Source: Ailurus styani (lineage: Eukaryota > Chordata > Mammalia > Carnivora > Ailuridae). From it: a stretch of 64,000 nt of DNA. Under the pieces are notes generated by a model. That model had not been told where the DNA came from. It made no database searches and was given only the letters and a program-made list of their open reading frames with translations. The position numbers and the translations under genes were made by a program. Shown piece by piece: positions 1 through 10,517 of this stretch (position 1 is its first letter; each line of letters begins with the position of its first letter). The stretch spans positions 499,239 through 563,238 of the forward strand of contig LNAC01000351.1 in the NCBI GenBank assembly GCA_002007465.1, in the 5' to 3' direction.

Positions 1-163
1 ATATAACACTTAGCCATTTTCAAGTTGCTTTTACATTTATTATCCACCTTGATTCCCCCAACAATCCAAAAAGTGGGAAGGGGAGATATACTTATATGTA
101 TATAATAGTCTCAAAATCTGAGTCTTAAAGTCTTAGTGACTTGATAATGAGGATGGACAATAT

Positions 164-208
164 GAGTGTGAGTGTGTATGTGTGTGTGTGTGTGTGTGCG
201 TGCGTGTA
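164..208. repeat. (TG)n microsatellite
   Basis: An imperfect TG dinucleotide run with TGCG interruptions near its right end. It is alternating purine-pyrimidine sequence and likely polymorphic in length. The bases to its left show nothing I recognise. Confidence 0.9.
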
Positions 209-589
209 TAAATAGCAGAGGAAAGTAGCCTGATACGGGACTAGAGTCCTTATTTTCTGACTCTAAATCTTCAATCTATTATCCCTCCAGTCTTCCTTCT
301 GGTTTAATCACTGCCTTTATTTAACATATTAATTTAGGAATAATAATAAATCCTCATATCACAATTAGTTTAATAGCAATGGCTATGGGCTTGACTGTCA
401 CCAAAAGATGATTTATACAGTTTAGAATTAGATATACCTGAAACTCACCTGTTGTTTCATTAACTCGTTTATTCCTTCCTTTATTTCTTTCATCAAAAAT
501 TTGGTTATCTACCAACTTCATCTTGAGCAATACTGAGGTAGATAGGAACCCAGACACTCTTCCTGGTTTCACATCTTGGCACTGACAGT
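209..589. other. unassigned non-coding sequence
   Basis: AT-rich sequence with no repeat signature I recognise. The 85-codon antisense frame here shows no domain and has the length expected by chance. Confidence 0.5.
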
Positions 590-697
590 TACCAGTGAGA
601 AAATTAAGCAAGTTATTGACTCCTTGTTATACGTTTTTTATCTGTAAAGTGGGCGCAGGATCTCCTATGACACTGAATAATTGGGAGGTTTAAACAA
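590..697 (+). repeat. MIR SINE, 3' part
   Basis: The sequence follows the MIR core and 3' order: an 'aagttatt' block, then 'ttatctgtaaagtgggc', then a degraded 'cctatga' block. This is the conserved middle of MIR in sense orientation. Old and diverged, with no visible target-site duplication. Confidence 0.5.
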
Positions 698-849
698 TGT
701 ACAAATATATTATCACTACTGAGTATGTGCTATATTCTAGGCATAGGGTTAAGCACAGGAAATACATTAGTGAGGAAAATAAACTGGGCCAGAGTTTTAC
801 AGAACCTTCTATGTTTGGGAAGAATATGACAATAAAAAAAGAGCAAATA
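697..849 (-). repeat. L2 LINE, 3' end (left piece of a split copy)
   Basis: Read antisense this is the L2 3' terminus. On the + strand it follows the order 'acaaatatattatc', 'gagtatgtgctat', 'taggcatagg', matching the usual 'atttattgagcacctactatgtgccaggc' series. The copy is interrupted at 850 by a DNA transposon and resumes at 1479 at the following part of the L2 consensus, so both pieces come from one insertion. Confidence 0.6.
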
Positions 850-1478
850 CAGTCAAATCTCATTATTCACAATAGTTATGTTTTATAACATCACCATGAA
901 CTCTGAATTAGCACACACTAAACCACTGCTCCTAGGGGAAACACAGAGTGGGTTCTGGTCACAAAAGTTTCTGTCAGCTGATCAACACATAACCTTGTTT
1001 TATGTGTGTTTCTAGGTAAGGACATCTTATTTAATATATGCTGTTGATTCACTGACATTGAACTCACTGCCAACAGCACTATAACTCATTCCTGAACAAA
1101 GCTCATCTAACACACATTTTCTCTGTAAGGCGCATCATAGCTTTCTTGCACTTAGGACCACTAGACAGTACTTCAGCAGTACACTGGGGGCCATTTTAAA
1201 CAGAAAAATCACCAACAAAAGGCACAAAAATGCGGAAAATGTGGCACAAAATAGTCTACAGGAAAGACACTTGTTTGTGCTATGATAGCTGAAACAAGAA
1301 GGCAGAGAGTTCAATCTCAGACGAGAACGTGCTCCCTGGGTGACAAATGTTTCGCAGCTGTACACATGCCATGCCTGACCCTGAAAACACTCTAAGTGTT
1401 AGGTTTGAGGTTACAAATAAATTTTGTGAGTAGGGCAAATTTGTGAATGCAGAATTTGTGCATAAGTAGGAAAGACTG
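850..1478. mobile_element. Non-autonomous DNA transposon (Tigger-like), inserted in L2
   Basis: A 629-bp unit bounded by diverged terminal inverted repeats. The left end begins 'cagtcaaatctcattattc' at 850; the right end reads 'ttgtgcataagtaggaaag' then 'actg' at 1456-1478. The reverse complement of the left end matches the right end at about 16 of 23 positions. The interior contains 'cataaccttgttttatgtg' and similar motifs I associate with mammal-wide mariner/Tigger-type fossils. 'TA' precedes the left end, as expected for that superfamily, but the right TA is lost. It carries no transposase frame. The exact family is not assigned. Confidence 0.6.
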
Positions 1479-1512
1479 TGAGTGTGTGTATGTGTGTGTG
1501 TGTGTGTGTGTC
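1477..1512. repeat. (TG)n microsatellite
   Basis: A TG-dinucleotide run right at the junction between the DNA transposon and the resumed L2 copy. Confidence 0.85.
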
Positions 1513-2470
1513 TAAGACATACCAGGTGGTAAAAAGTATCATGGAGAAAAATAAATTGAGGTACAGGAACTAGAGAATACTGCTGTTGATGGTGGAGTGT
1601 CTGTTGTGTCTTGATAGTAAGCAAAGATCTCTATGATGCGTTGGCATTTGAAAAAAGATCTTAAAGTTAGGGAAGAGGCCATGTGGGTATGTATCGGAAA
1701 TGTCTTCAGGCAAAGAAAAGCAAGTGCAAATGACTTGAGGCAGTATTATAATCGATTTGTTTAAAGATCAGCAAAAAGTCCTAGGAGTTGAAGTGACATG
1801 AGGCTGTGGAGGAGATGGGGTCAGAGAGATGGCAAGGAGACAGGTTATGTGAGGCATGAGAGAGAACTATGGGAAGTCAGGGGGTATTTAAGAAGATGAG
1901 TAACATAATCGATCATATTTAAAGTGGATCACTCTGGCTTTTGTGGGGAATTGATGGGATGGAATCAAGGATCCATGTAGGAGATTATTACAGTCCCAGG
2001 ACTTGAAACAATAGTTTGGTAGAGATGATGGTACTCTGAACCAGAATGGTTGGAAGGGACCAGATTTTAGATATATTTGTAGAATAGAGTTAATAGGATT
2101 TGCTGATTGCACATCAGGTATAGGAAAAGAGGAGTTCATTGTAACTCCATGATGACTCTGAGCAACTGGAAGAATAGAGTTGCTTTCAACATGAGGGTGG
2201 GAGGAATTTATGAATTTGGCTTGTGAGGAAGGGACAATCGGGAACTTGGTTTCATGCATGCCACATTTCAGATGAAGATTTAAAATGCAAGTGGGAATGT
2301 CAAGCCCAGAGTTGTTGTGTGAATTTGGAGTTTAGGGGAATAGTCTGGACTAGAGATGTATATCAGGAGTCAGCAACACATGGAGTGTATTTAAAGCCAT
2401 GAGACTGCAGGGGACCACTGAGCAAGAAGAATATAGAAAAGAGGTGCTAAGACTGAGTCCTTCTCATTAA
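1513..2470 (-). repeat. L2 LINE, 3' UTR and RT C-terminal relic (right piece)
   Basis: This continues the L2 interrupted at 850. On the + strand the ordered landmarks are 'atcatggagaaaaataaa', 'aagcaagtgcaaatgac', 'ggatcactctggctttt', 'acaggatttgctgatt'-like sequence and 'gagcaactggaagaata'. The antisense frame at 1888-2259 contains NSILPVAQ, a recognisable L2 reverse-transcriptase C-terminal motif, but the frame is broken on both sides. It is a dead mammal-wide fossil. Confidence 0.75.
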
Positions 2471-3439
2471 ATTACTAGGTCATTGTGGTCTTAATAAGTT
2501 TTATGCCCATTTTATTGGTACTAATTGAGCCCCACAGAACTTTTCATGATTTCCGAAACAATCGACATGAACTTATCATCACCTTATCTATAGAACTTAA
2601 ATGGAAAGGAAAAGTTGTACATTAAAAAATATCGGCTTCTATCTTAATGGCTCCAGGGTGAATTGTGTGTTCTTTAATTGCAAAAGCAAAATCTTAAGAC
2701 AAACCTATCATAAAATACACAATGAATTGTTGATTCTGACCAAGATTCAATCTATGATGCTGGGGTACATTTTAATGGACTGTCAACAACCAAAGGTTGT
2801 GACTATGCCATAAATACTCTTTCCTTACCCGATGCAACAGTCTCTGGATCTACCTAATGCGCTTGTTCAACAGACTCACCTTTCTGCTCTTTATAGCTTC
2901 ATTGAATAGTGAACCTTGGTGTTATTCTAAAGTACATTATCATGCCTTCCTTTTCAAAAGGATTTCATGCTTTCAAACACTTGCTTTGTGTCATTTGGTC
3001 TGTGTTTTATGTAATTTTCAATATATTTGGCATCAACTTGGTGTGCCTTCCAAAATTCTCACGTCCATCCATCTGCTTGTCCATATGCCAAAAAACAAGA
3101 TAAATAGCTCTTAATCCTTAGTTCTTAAGGGAATAGTTGGACTACTAGGAATGAAATATTCTACCTTGCTATATGATGTGTAATCATGAATGATACATAC
3201 AACTTGCATGCCTAAAGTTATGCATTTTAAAATGCGTTTGCCTGTGCCTAAACATATGTCTGTGCTTTTTGTAACAGTTCTGTGTTGGTCCTAAGGAACT
3301 ATGCCTAATTGGGCGAATACACATTGATCCCGAGTGACTGGCTTCTTACCCTATCTGATTCACCCCTGCCTTTCAAATGGCGTAATCTTACATTTCCAGG
3401 AATATACATTTATTGTGATTAGCTGTACTTTTATAAATA
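2471..3439. other. unassigned non-coding sequence
   Basis: About 1 kb of AT-rich sequence. Overlapping frames at 2857-3114 have no domain and look random. I recognise no repeat. Confidence 0.5.
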
Positions 3440-3570
3440 AGAAAACTTTACTCAATTATGGTATTAAACTAATCATCACTTTGAAATGGAGGTAATTATA
3501 TCAGCCTTATCCACTCTCGAGAGTTGTGTGAAAATGTCAGAAAGCATATAAAGTGCTATAGAAAAAAAAG
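3440..3570 (+). repeat. MIR SINE, 3' part (diverged)
   Basis: The order 'atcatcactttgaaatgga', 'ggtaattatatc', 'gttgtgtgaaaatg', 'aaagtgctatag' parallels the 3' half of MIR ('catctgtaaaatgggga ... gttgtgaggatt ... taaagcgcttag'). Edges are approximate. Confidence 0.4.
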
Positions 3571-4069
3571 TTGTCCTTGAGTGTGTATAAATTATAATAC
3601 TGAATGTATTTATAGCAATGTATGGATTCATATGTATGTTTTAAATATATGTGATATACATACATAAAAAATTTTAATCATCTTCCTTTTCCAGAATGAG
3701 ATTCATATCTTTAGTTTGCTGCAATTCATCATCTCACTTTCTTAAAATCTTTTTATATATTCATCAAAATTAGGGTCTTTATTCTGGAATCAGATGGAAA
3801 TGAAATAAAGTCTCTGGCTTTCTCATTTGCATAATTGCAAAATTTTGATTTATGTGTTAACCTGGCACTAATTCCCATCTATTTCTTGGCAGTGTCTTTA
3901 CTGTTAGCAGCAAGCTTATTTTTTCAGTACATTAGCTCTCTATTACTAAAATTCAGTTTGAATTCTTTGTAGGATTTTTTTCCTGCCCCCCTGACACATT
4001 CTCTCTCTCTCCATCAAACAGGCTTCTGTTTGAGTAGTTTATTAGTGGCCTTCTGTGAAATAAAGATGC

Positions 4070-4870
4070 TTCTGTGTGGGCTGTGGTTCCCCGCTGCCCC
4101 TGCTTTCAGAGGCAAACCCTTGCTGTTTCCTTTGCCCAGGCCGATTCTGTAGATTTTAGAGACCACTACTGCAGTCGAACTACTTTCCTCAAACGTAAAT
4201 GCTTAGGTAGGAATCAGGCTAACCTCGTTCCCTATTATTTTCTCCTTACTCCTCTGTCCATCCTATTAAGAAAGCAGCTGAAGCTGAGCACTGAAGGACA
4301 GTTTCTGTGTTCCAGAACGGCCGCACCATCTGCCCCCACAGGGCGTGATCCGACTCTCCTAAGTGAAGGTCTGCGTTCCTTTTCAATTTCAGTACGTAAT
4401 GTGGCAAAAACAGGCCATCTACTAGGTACTTCTTGAAGCACTGAAATCTAGGAGGGGAGGGCGCCATTTAGCGGATGTTTTCAGTCGCGTCCTCAGTGAC
4501 AGAGAGTAGGACTCTTGTGCTACCTCCCCACCCCCCACCTTCAGAGGCGGCCAAGGATCGATTTGGATTTGAGGGGCGTGGCCTGTGTGAGGGTGCCGGC
4601 ACATCACGGGAGGGCGCTCATGCAGAGATGCACAGGAACACAGGACCCAGCACCAGGAGGAGGGCAGGAAGAGGACCAGGGAGTATGTAAAGACTGCCAG
4701 ACCCCTCCAGTCAGAACTTACATCCCCAAGTCTGGGTGAACAGTGCTGACGATACTCCCAGAGCTCTCTGCACGGAGCCCTGTTCTGGCACTCGCCACAC
4801 TGCATGGCAACCGCCCTAGACTCTAAGCCCAGTGAGGACTTGGTAACCCAGAATAGAACAGCGCTTCTGT
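4070..4870. other. GC-rich block in AT-rich surroundings
   Basis: Local GC content rises clearly here and CpG dinucleotides recur (for example 'cggccgcacc', 'ggcgcc', 'gtcgcgtc', 'gcggcc', 'gccggc'), unlike the flanks. CpG density looks below that of a classical island, so I do not call a promoter. Opposing open frames (4074-4436 on +, 4422-5000 on -) are among the longest outside simple repeats, but they overlap each other, the second runs into an L2 fragment, and neither has a domain I know. It could be a decayed CpG island, an enhancer, a non-coding RNA exon or an old LTR. Confidence 0.5.
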
Positions 4871-4944
4871 ATTTGAAGAATAGATGCAGTTTGTTCCAAA
4901 AATGTTTTAAGCATGCCTCAATTTCATAGCATATTGTAAGAGAA

Positions 4945-5090
4945 TGAATGGTTTTGCCTGACTCTGGGCTTCCTGAGGACAAGGAATGTGTGTTAAGCAT
5001 ATTTACATCCTCGGCAAATGATTCTTAGTTCATATGTTTCCCAAGAGCATAACATAGTACTGTACTCATAGTAAGAGTTAAATTTTTGTC
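4945..5090 (+). repeat. L2 LINE, 3' end
   Basis: It follows the sense L2 3' terminus: 'gcttcctgaggacaaggaa', 'tttacatcctcggc', 'catagtactgtactcatag'. This parallels the family's 'gctccttgagggcaggga ... tatccccagc ... cacatagtaggtgctcaata'. Old and diverged. Confidence 0.5.
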
Positions 5091-6187
5091 AGATGAGGAC
5101 ACAAATAGAAGAATCGAAAAAGTCAGTGATAGCCAAATGTGTAGCTAAATAACGTGGTTTTGATGTACACTTTTTCCCTTGGTACTCTCTGATCTTTGGG
5201 TTTTATTATCTGGAGAAGAAGCAGGGGAGCATTATAAAACAAATACTAGAGTCACTGGCAAGTTATTCCATGATGGATATTTAGAGTATCATAGATATGT
5301 TGAAGAAAAAAAGGGAACAGCTAATGAAATAAAAGCAAAACAGAAAAATAAGCAGAAACCGTATGAGGTGACTTTTTTTAATATCACTTGGCTGACATTG
5401 GATACTATATAAATGCCTCTGTTTGCAACTCAGAAGTAACAGTAGTGAAGGGGGAGACAAATCAATAAATAACCTCTGACATTTATTCAAAATATTTTTT
5501 CAGGGTTGACACCCATTGATTTTATAGCACACAAAAATGCGTTTCTTTTCTAAAGGTCTTGTCATTTTTCCTACTATCCAAACGAGATCACTTTATTCCC
5601 TTTTTATTAAAAATATGTAGTTTTCAGGATAAAATGTCAGTTTAAGTTGTGTCTAAAATTACTGTTACATTATTTATATATTTGATCTCAGAATGACTAA
5701 TAACCAAATTATTGTGCTTGGGCCCAACTTCTTTGACATGTATCATCCTTGGCCTATGTTCAAAGGATTCTCCTCTGTTTGTTGATGGTTAAGATTGCAA
5801 GTGTACAAGCCTGCATATACAGCCATGCAGTCACGAATATGTAAATAAGTGCATATACATTCTTGGGCCTTCTGAAGTGAGATTTTATTGAGGTACCCAG
5901 AACCCTTACAGGTATATGTAAAGTGAGTATGTAAAATGAGCCACACTAGATGGCTTTAGTGCAGTCCCTAGTGGATAAGAATCTGGAACAGCAATTCTTT
6001 CTTGAATGCCCACAAGATGGTGAGATCATTCTGGAACCGTTGGTGGAGGGGGCAAAGTCTTGCTGTTATGTGTCAGGTTGGCCATTGCAAACTGAGGATA
6101 CATGAGTAAAGAAACTTAATGTGCTGACCACCAGATCCTGTGAAAAACTCAGAACTCAGAGCTGTCTGCAAGATACATTTTTCAGCT
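5091..6187. other. unassigned non-coding sequence
   Basis: About 1.1 kb with no repeat, exon or RNA signature I can name. The short frames present are chance-length. Confidence 0.5.
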
Positions 6188-6370
6188 GGGACGCTTGGGT
6201 GGCTCAGTTGGTTAAGTGTCTGCCTTCAGCTCAGGTCATGATCCCAGGATCCTGGGATGGAGTCCTGTGTTAGGATCCTTGTTTCAGCTGGGAGCCTGCT
6301 TCTCCCTCTGCCCCTCTCCTCCTACTCATGCACGCTCTCTCTCTCTCTCTCAAATAAATAAATCAATAAA
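6188..6370 (+). mobile_element. CAN SINE, older subfamily
   Basis: A tRNA-Lys-derived carnivore SINE. The head has 'gggtggctcagttggttaag' (A box region), followed by 'caggtcatgatcccaggatc' (B box region), a TC-rich stretch and an AAATAAATAAA tail. The 'gttaagtgtctgcc' head marks the older caniform type. Its tail received a second SINE at 6371. Confidence 0.9.
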
Positions 6371-6617
6371 GGTGCCTGGGTGGCTCAGTGGGTTAAAGCC
6401 TCTGCCTTCGGCTCAGGTCATGATCTCAGGGTCCTGGGATCAAGCCCCACATCAGGCTCTCTGCTCAGCAGGGAGCCTGCTTCTTCCTCTCTCTCTGCCT
6501 ACTTGTGATCTGATCTCTCTCTCTCTGTGTGTCAAATAGATAAATAAAACCTTAATAAATAAATAAATATATTTATTTAATATATTTACTAAATGAATAA
6601 TTAAATAAATAAATCTT
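6371..6617 (+). mobile_element. CAN SINE, younger type, inserted in the tail of another SINE
   Basis: Head 'ggctcagtgggttaaagcc', body 'caggtcatgatctcagggtc', then 'gcctacttgtgatct' and a long AATAAAT tail to about 6617. It starts exactly where the A-rich tail of the upstream SINE ends, so the preferred A-rich target was the older SINE's tail. The tail repeats hide any target-site duplication. Confidence 0.9.
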
Positions 6618-8264
6618 GGAGAAAAAAAGGTACATCATTCTGCCACACAAACCCCACTTCCTCTCCTTATCTCCCCCAAAACAACAAAACAACCCAGAAC
6701 AACAAAAAGTAAAACATCCTTGTTTTATACAAAAAATGTTACTATGTAAAATACGATACTTAGTTTCAGTTAGGACAATAAATTAACCCACAGAAGTGAA
6801 GGTTGCTACAGTTTGGAAGCTTTTATCACAGCATCAAATATTTTATTGAAGACAGATTATTCCAGAAATGAAAGATTGGAAAAGGAACTTAGTTCTCTTG
6901 GTGTCTTACAGATCTGATTTTGTTGATTATTGACAAAGAGAAATAGTGATTATGAAGCATGATATTATCATTTAACTATTCATATAATAATATAAAGTGG
7001 AGAGATGCTTTACAATCTGAAATAGCTGATGGATTGGATTGGTTCGTTAGTGAATCTAGTGCCTTCCATCAGCAGCCTTCACTTTCTTGCATTAAGGCAT
7101 CTCTCCCAGACCATTAACCTCACCTCTGAGGTTATAAAATTCAAAATACTTTAACTTATCTGCCAGATATTCTCATTATTATTTTTTTTTCTGCTCAGTG
7201 GTAACCAAGACCAATTTAATTCCGACTCCTCTGAAGTAATTAATTTGGGGTCTTTTAAAAATCAGAATTCTGCAGAAGCAAGGTTCTTTTCACTTCCATC
7301 CAATTAAATTCACAAGCCTTTACTGTCCCCATATGCCCCTTTCTGATAAGCTTTGTTCAGAATTGAAACTCTGTGGAGAGCTGATCTGAATTTAATTCTA
7401 TTGTTTCTAAAAAATGTATCCCATAGTTAAAGTCTTGTTGTTTTTCTCTAAAACAAAGACCTCCTCCTTACATAAAAAGAGTCATGGTTGCTTAGGGCCT
7501 GAGTTAGACAAGTTTTATGTTCTGTGAATGGGTCATAATCGCTAAGCAAAATAGAGGCACAAAGGAAAAATAGTCTATATTGCATTTGAGAAGCCTGCTG
7601 TTTTTATCATTACCTTAGCTACCAGCTGCCCATATGTATTGTTCTATAATACTAGTCTAATCAGGGCAGAGAGAAGGAACACACTATCCGTGAAAACCAG
7701 AGAAATTTTGTGAAAAACCATAAATCCAAGCAGAAATCACAACATTGGAATGGTTGCATTCTAAAAGAAAATGCTTTCTGAGACAAACAGTGGGTAAAAT
7801 CTTTGGCAGAAACAAATGTATTTTCTACTTATAATCATTGGTTAAACCGGATTTAAGGGAGGGTGGGAGAATCTTAGGTCCTCCCTTTATGATAAAATAA
7901 TAGAGAATTTCCCTTGTCACCCACTATGGTTACAAGATAGAATAACTATTAGAGCAACCCCTTCTGGACTGAAGAGGATCTCTCCAGACATTTGCTTTTA
8001 AAATGCAAATGTCCTTGGGAGAGGGAATACAATTTATTAATAACAGCACTTTTATGAATTCACTCTTCTCTCTCACAGGAAAATAATACAAACAGTGGGA
8101 AAAATGTATATTAAATGAAGGCCTTGTGTATATGATCATTTTTCATTTCATGAGATCCTTCAAGGTACATCCTATCTTCCATTTCTGGACAGACACACTT
8201 TTAGTTCATGTAGTTAAGTAACTACAAGTTACTAGTTAAGTAACTGGTTAAAGGAAGTAAAGAT
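6618..8264. other. unassigned non-coding sequence
   Basis: About 1.6 kb of unique-looking AT-rich sequence with no repeat motif I recognise and no long open frame. It is a candidate for a conservation scan but shows no direct functional signal. Confidence 0.5.
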
Positions 8265-8480
8265 TTCATTCATTCATCAATCAAATATCTGTTGGGCAGC
8301 TACTATTTTGCTAGGTACTATTTTAATAAATAAAAACTATATATTATATAGTTACTATATATCAGTCCCAAACATCATGAAGATTATATGCTAGTTGTGG
8401 CATGAAGACAATCACCAAGCTATATTATAGTGTGGGGCAGTGATAAATGCTATGATAAAAAATTCAGGATTTGAGTTTCT
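8265..8480 (-). repeat. L2 LINE, 3' end
   Basis: The + strand reads 'cattcattcatcaatcaaat', 'gctaggtactatttta', 'gtgataaatgctatgataaa'. This is the reverse complement of the L2 3' end with its TGAATGA-type terminus. Confidence 0.6.
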
Positions 8481-8904
8481 GAGAATATGACAATTGTGTA
8501 TTTCATTGTTTTATTTTGTCTACCATGCTTCCTCTCAAGGTAAAGCTGATTAAAATTGGTTTTTATCTTAAATGTTAGTGGTATCATGTAGTATCTCTCC
8601 TTGTGTCATTTGTTTATCAAGAAAGTACTTTTTAATAGCTGTGTTTTCAGATATTAATCTACATAAGAAATACTTGGTTAGGTTGTTTTAAAAATGCTGA
8701 TTCTTATTGCCCAACCCAAAGGTTCTAATTTAGTAAAACTTGGTAGATGACTATTTTAATAAACATCTGGCGCAGGTGGTCCATGGCCATCATTTGAGAA
8801 GAAATCATCCCAAAGAAAGGATAATTAACATATCACCTTGCTGTCAGGCCCTGCCAATAAGGGTTCTGAAGAACGAAAGTGCCTAAGACCAATTCATACC
8901 AAAG

Positions 8905-9210
8905 AGCTGCCTTGTTCAATACAAGTGACTCTTGAGCCATTGAAATGTGTATGGCCCAAATTGAGATGTGCTGAAAATGTAAAATACACACTGAATTTTG
9001 AATACTCAGTAAAAAAAAAAAAAAGCAAAAAGAATATAACATAGCTCACTAATAATTTTTGTATTGATTACAGGATGAAATGATATGTTTGATACATTGG
9101 GTTAAATAATATATATTATTAAGTTAATTTTACCTTTTAAAAAGTTTTATTGTGGTTATTAGAAAATTCATATTTATATATATGGTTCACATTGTATTTT
9201 TATTAGACTT
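8905..9210. mobile_element. Old non-autonomous DNA transposon, probably hAT-type
   Basis: Motifs 'ttgagccattgaaatgtg', 'caaattgagatgtgctg', 'gtaaaatacacactgaattt' and, near the right end, 'ggttcacattgtattttta' match a common mammal-wide DNA transposon fossil whose ends read like 'gtccaataga'. A poly(A) run at 9009-9024 interrupts it. I cannot assign the family name with certainty. Confidence 0.45.
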
Positions 9211-9269
9211 AGACCAATTATGAGCTCTTGTTTGTTTAAAACTCTATGGAAATGATTGCACTATTATCT

Positions 9270-9510
9270 TAAACTTGCTTCCCAGGGTCATGGCACTTTC
9301 TGATATTTTCCTAGTCTCACCCCAGGCATTACATACACTGGACATACATACTGTCTTTACTTCTATGTTCTGGGCCAGCCTGTATCCAGACAATTTGCTT
9401 TGTCTGACCTTCCAAACAAGAATCCATCTCTCCTATTATATGATCCCTCATGCCCAGTTCAAATCCCATCTTCCCTAAGAAACATTCCCATTAACCTACA
9501 GCATTTATTA
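9270..9510 (+). repeat. L2 LINE, 3' UTR
   Basis: Sense L2 order: 'cccagttcaaatcccat', 'ttccctaagaaacattccc', 'agcatttattatgaactc'. This parallels the family's 'cagctcaaatgtcacctcct ... aggaagccttccctgac ... agcacttatc'. Confidence 0.55.
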
Positions 9511-10035
9511 TGAACTCTGAATTCATCAATTCACTGGTTCACTTAGAAAATAATTAAAGTAGTGCAATGGTAGTATCCCCTATCATTACGTACTGTAGAG
9601 CAAATAATCATGTGGTTTACAGAGGAGATAAGCAATCACTGGCTACACTATTATTATAAAATACATCACCAGAGTTGGTGCTTTAGTGCAACTATGATAA
9701 AATATGTACATTTGCTTCATTATTCATCATTCCACCTGTAAAAAGCAGATTGGACTACGAGAAAGGTAACCAGGGCTGTGAATGAGAAAAATATAAACTT
9801 AGAATCATGTCAGAACTGTAAAATATATTGTGACCTTTCGTTCATACAAAATGTAGTTGCTGTTCTCTGGTGTGTTTTCTTAGAAGATAATTACATTTAT
9901 AAATATGTACTTAGAAACTGTAAACATTTTCCAGTATTATGTTGCAAAATAGGTATCTAAAGCGAATATGAATTTACTAATTATGAACATGTGAGTTTGA
10001 TTTATTGCTGAAAGAGAATAGTTGTATTCACGCAT
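9511..10035. other. unassigned non-coding sequence
   Basis: No repeat or gene recognised. A 60-codon + frame at 9778 has no features. Confidence 0.5.
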
Positions 10036-10252
10036 AATATTTGAGATTTGTGGGTGCCTGGGTGGTTCAGTGGGTTAAAGCCTCTGCTTTTGGCTCAGGT
10101 CATGATCTCAGGGTCCTGGGGTCCAGCCCCCATCAGGCTCTCTGCTCGGCGGGGAGCCTGCTTCCTCCTCTCTCTGCCTGCCTCTCAGCCTCCTTGTGAT
10201 CTCTCTCTGTCAAATAAATAAATAAAATCTAAAAAAAATATTTGAGATTTGT
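10036..10252 (+). mobile_element. CAN SINE with perfect 16-bp target-site duplication
   Basis: The SINE proper is 10052-10236, with the young head ('ggttcagtgggttaaagcc') and an AAATAAATAAATAAAATC tail. It is flanked by identical 16-bp copies of 'aatatttgagatttgt' at 10036-10051 and 10237-10252. The perfect duplication and intact head point to a recent insertion. Confidence 0.95.
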
Positions 10253-10470
10253 AATGTACAGGTTATTCATTAAAATATCTTACCATAGAAGAAAACAGTT
10301 GTTTGTTGCTTATTTACTAAGATTATATAATCAAATAATAGTTAAATCCAACATTAACAATCAAAATAATTATCCTCTCTGATTCTATAGCCATTTCTTC
10401 TTTGGGATTTTCATAATCTTTGCCTAGATCCTCCTCTGTTAAATCAGGTTGCCCTTGCTCCTCAACCGTA

Positions 10471-10517
10471 GCACACACAGACACGCACACGCGCGTGCGC
10501 GCACACACACACACACT
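10471..10517. repeat. (CA)n tract with CG core
   Basis: Uninterrupted alternating purine-pyrimidine sequence: CA repeats around a central 'cacgcgcgtgcgcgcac' core. Such CG/CA alternation favours Z-DNA. Confidence 0.85.

Noticed and set aside
1888..2259. 123-codon antisense frame as a possible gene
   Set aside because: Its NSILPVAQ motif is from L2 reverse transcriptase; the frame is a fossil fragment of a LINE.
4422..5000. 192-codon antisense frame, the longest not caused by simple sequence
   Set aside because: GC-rich sequence has fewer stops by chance; the frame overlaps an opposing frame and begins in an L2 3' end, with no recognisable domain. Kept only as part of the GC-rich block.
6216..6539. 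107-codon frame, with similar frames inside other SINEs (12426, 26310, 39374, 60428)
   Set aside because: These translate the CAN SINE consensus and recur in every copy.
10052..10130. Possible tRNA gene signal (A and B box) in SINE heads
   Set aside because: CAN SINEs derive from tRNA-Lys and keep promoter boxes, but the head does not fold into a functional tRNA and is followed by SINE body and tail.
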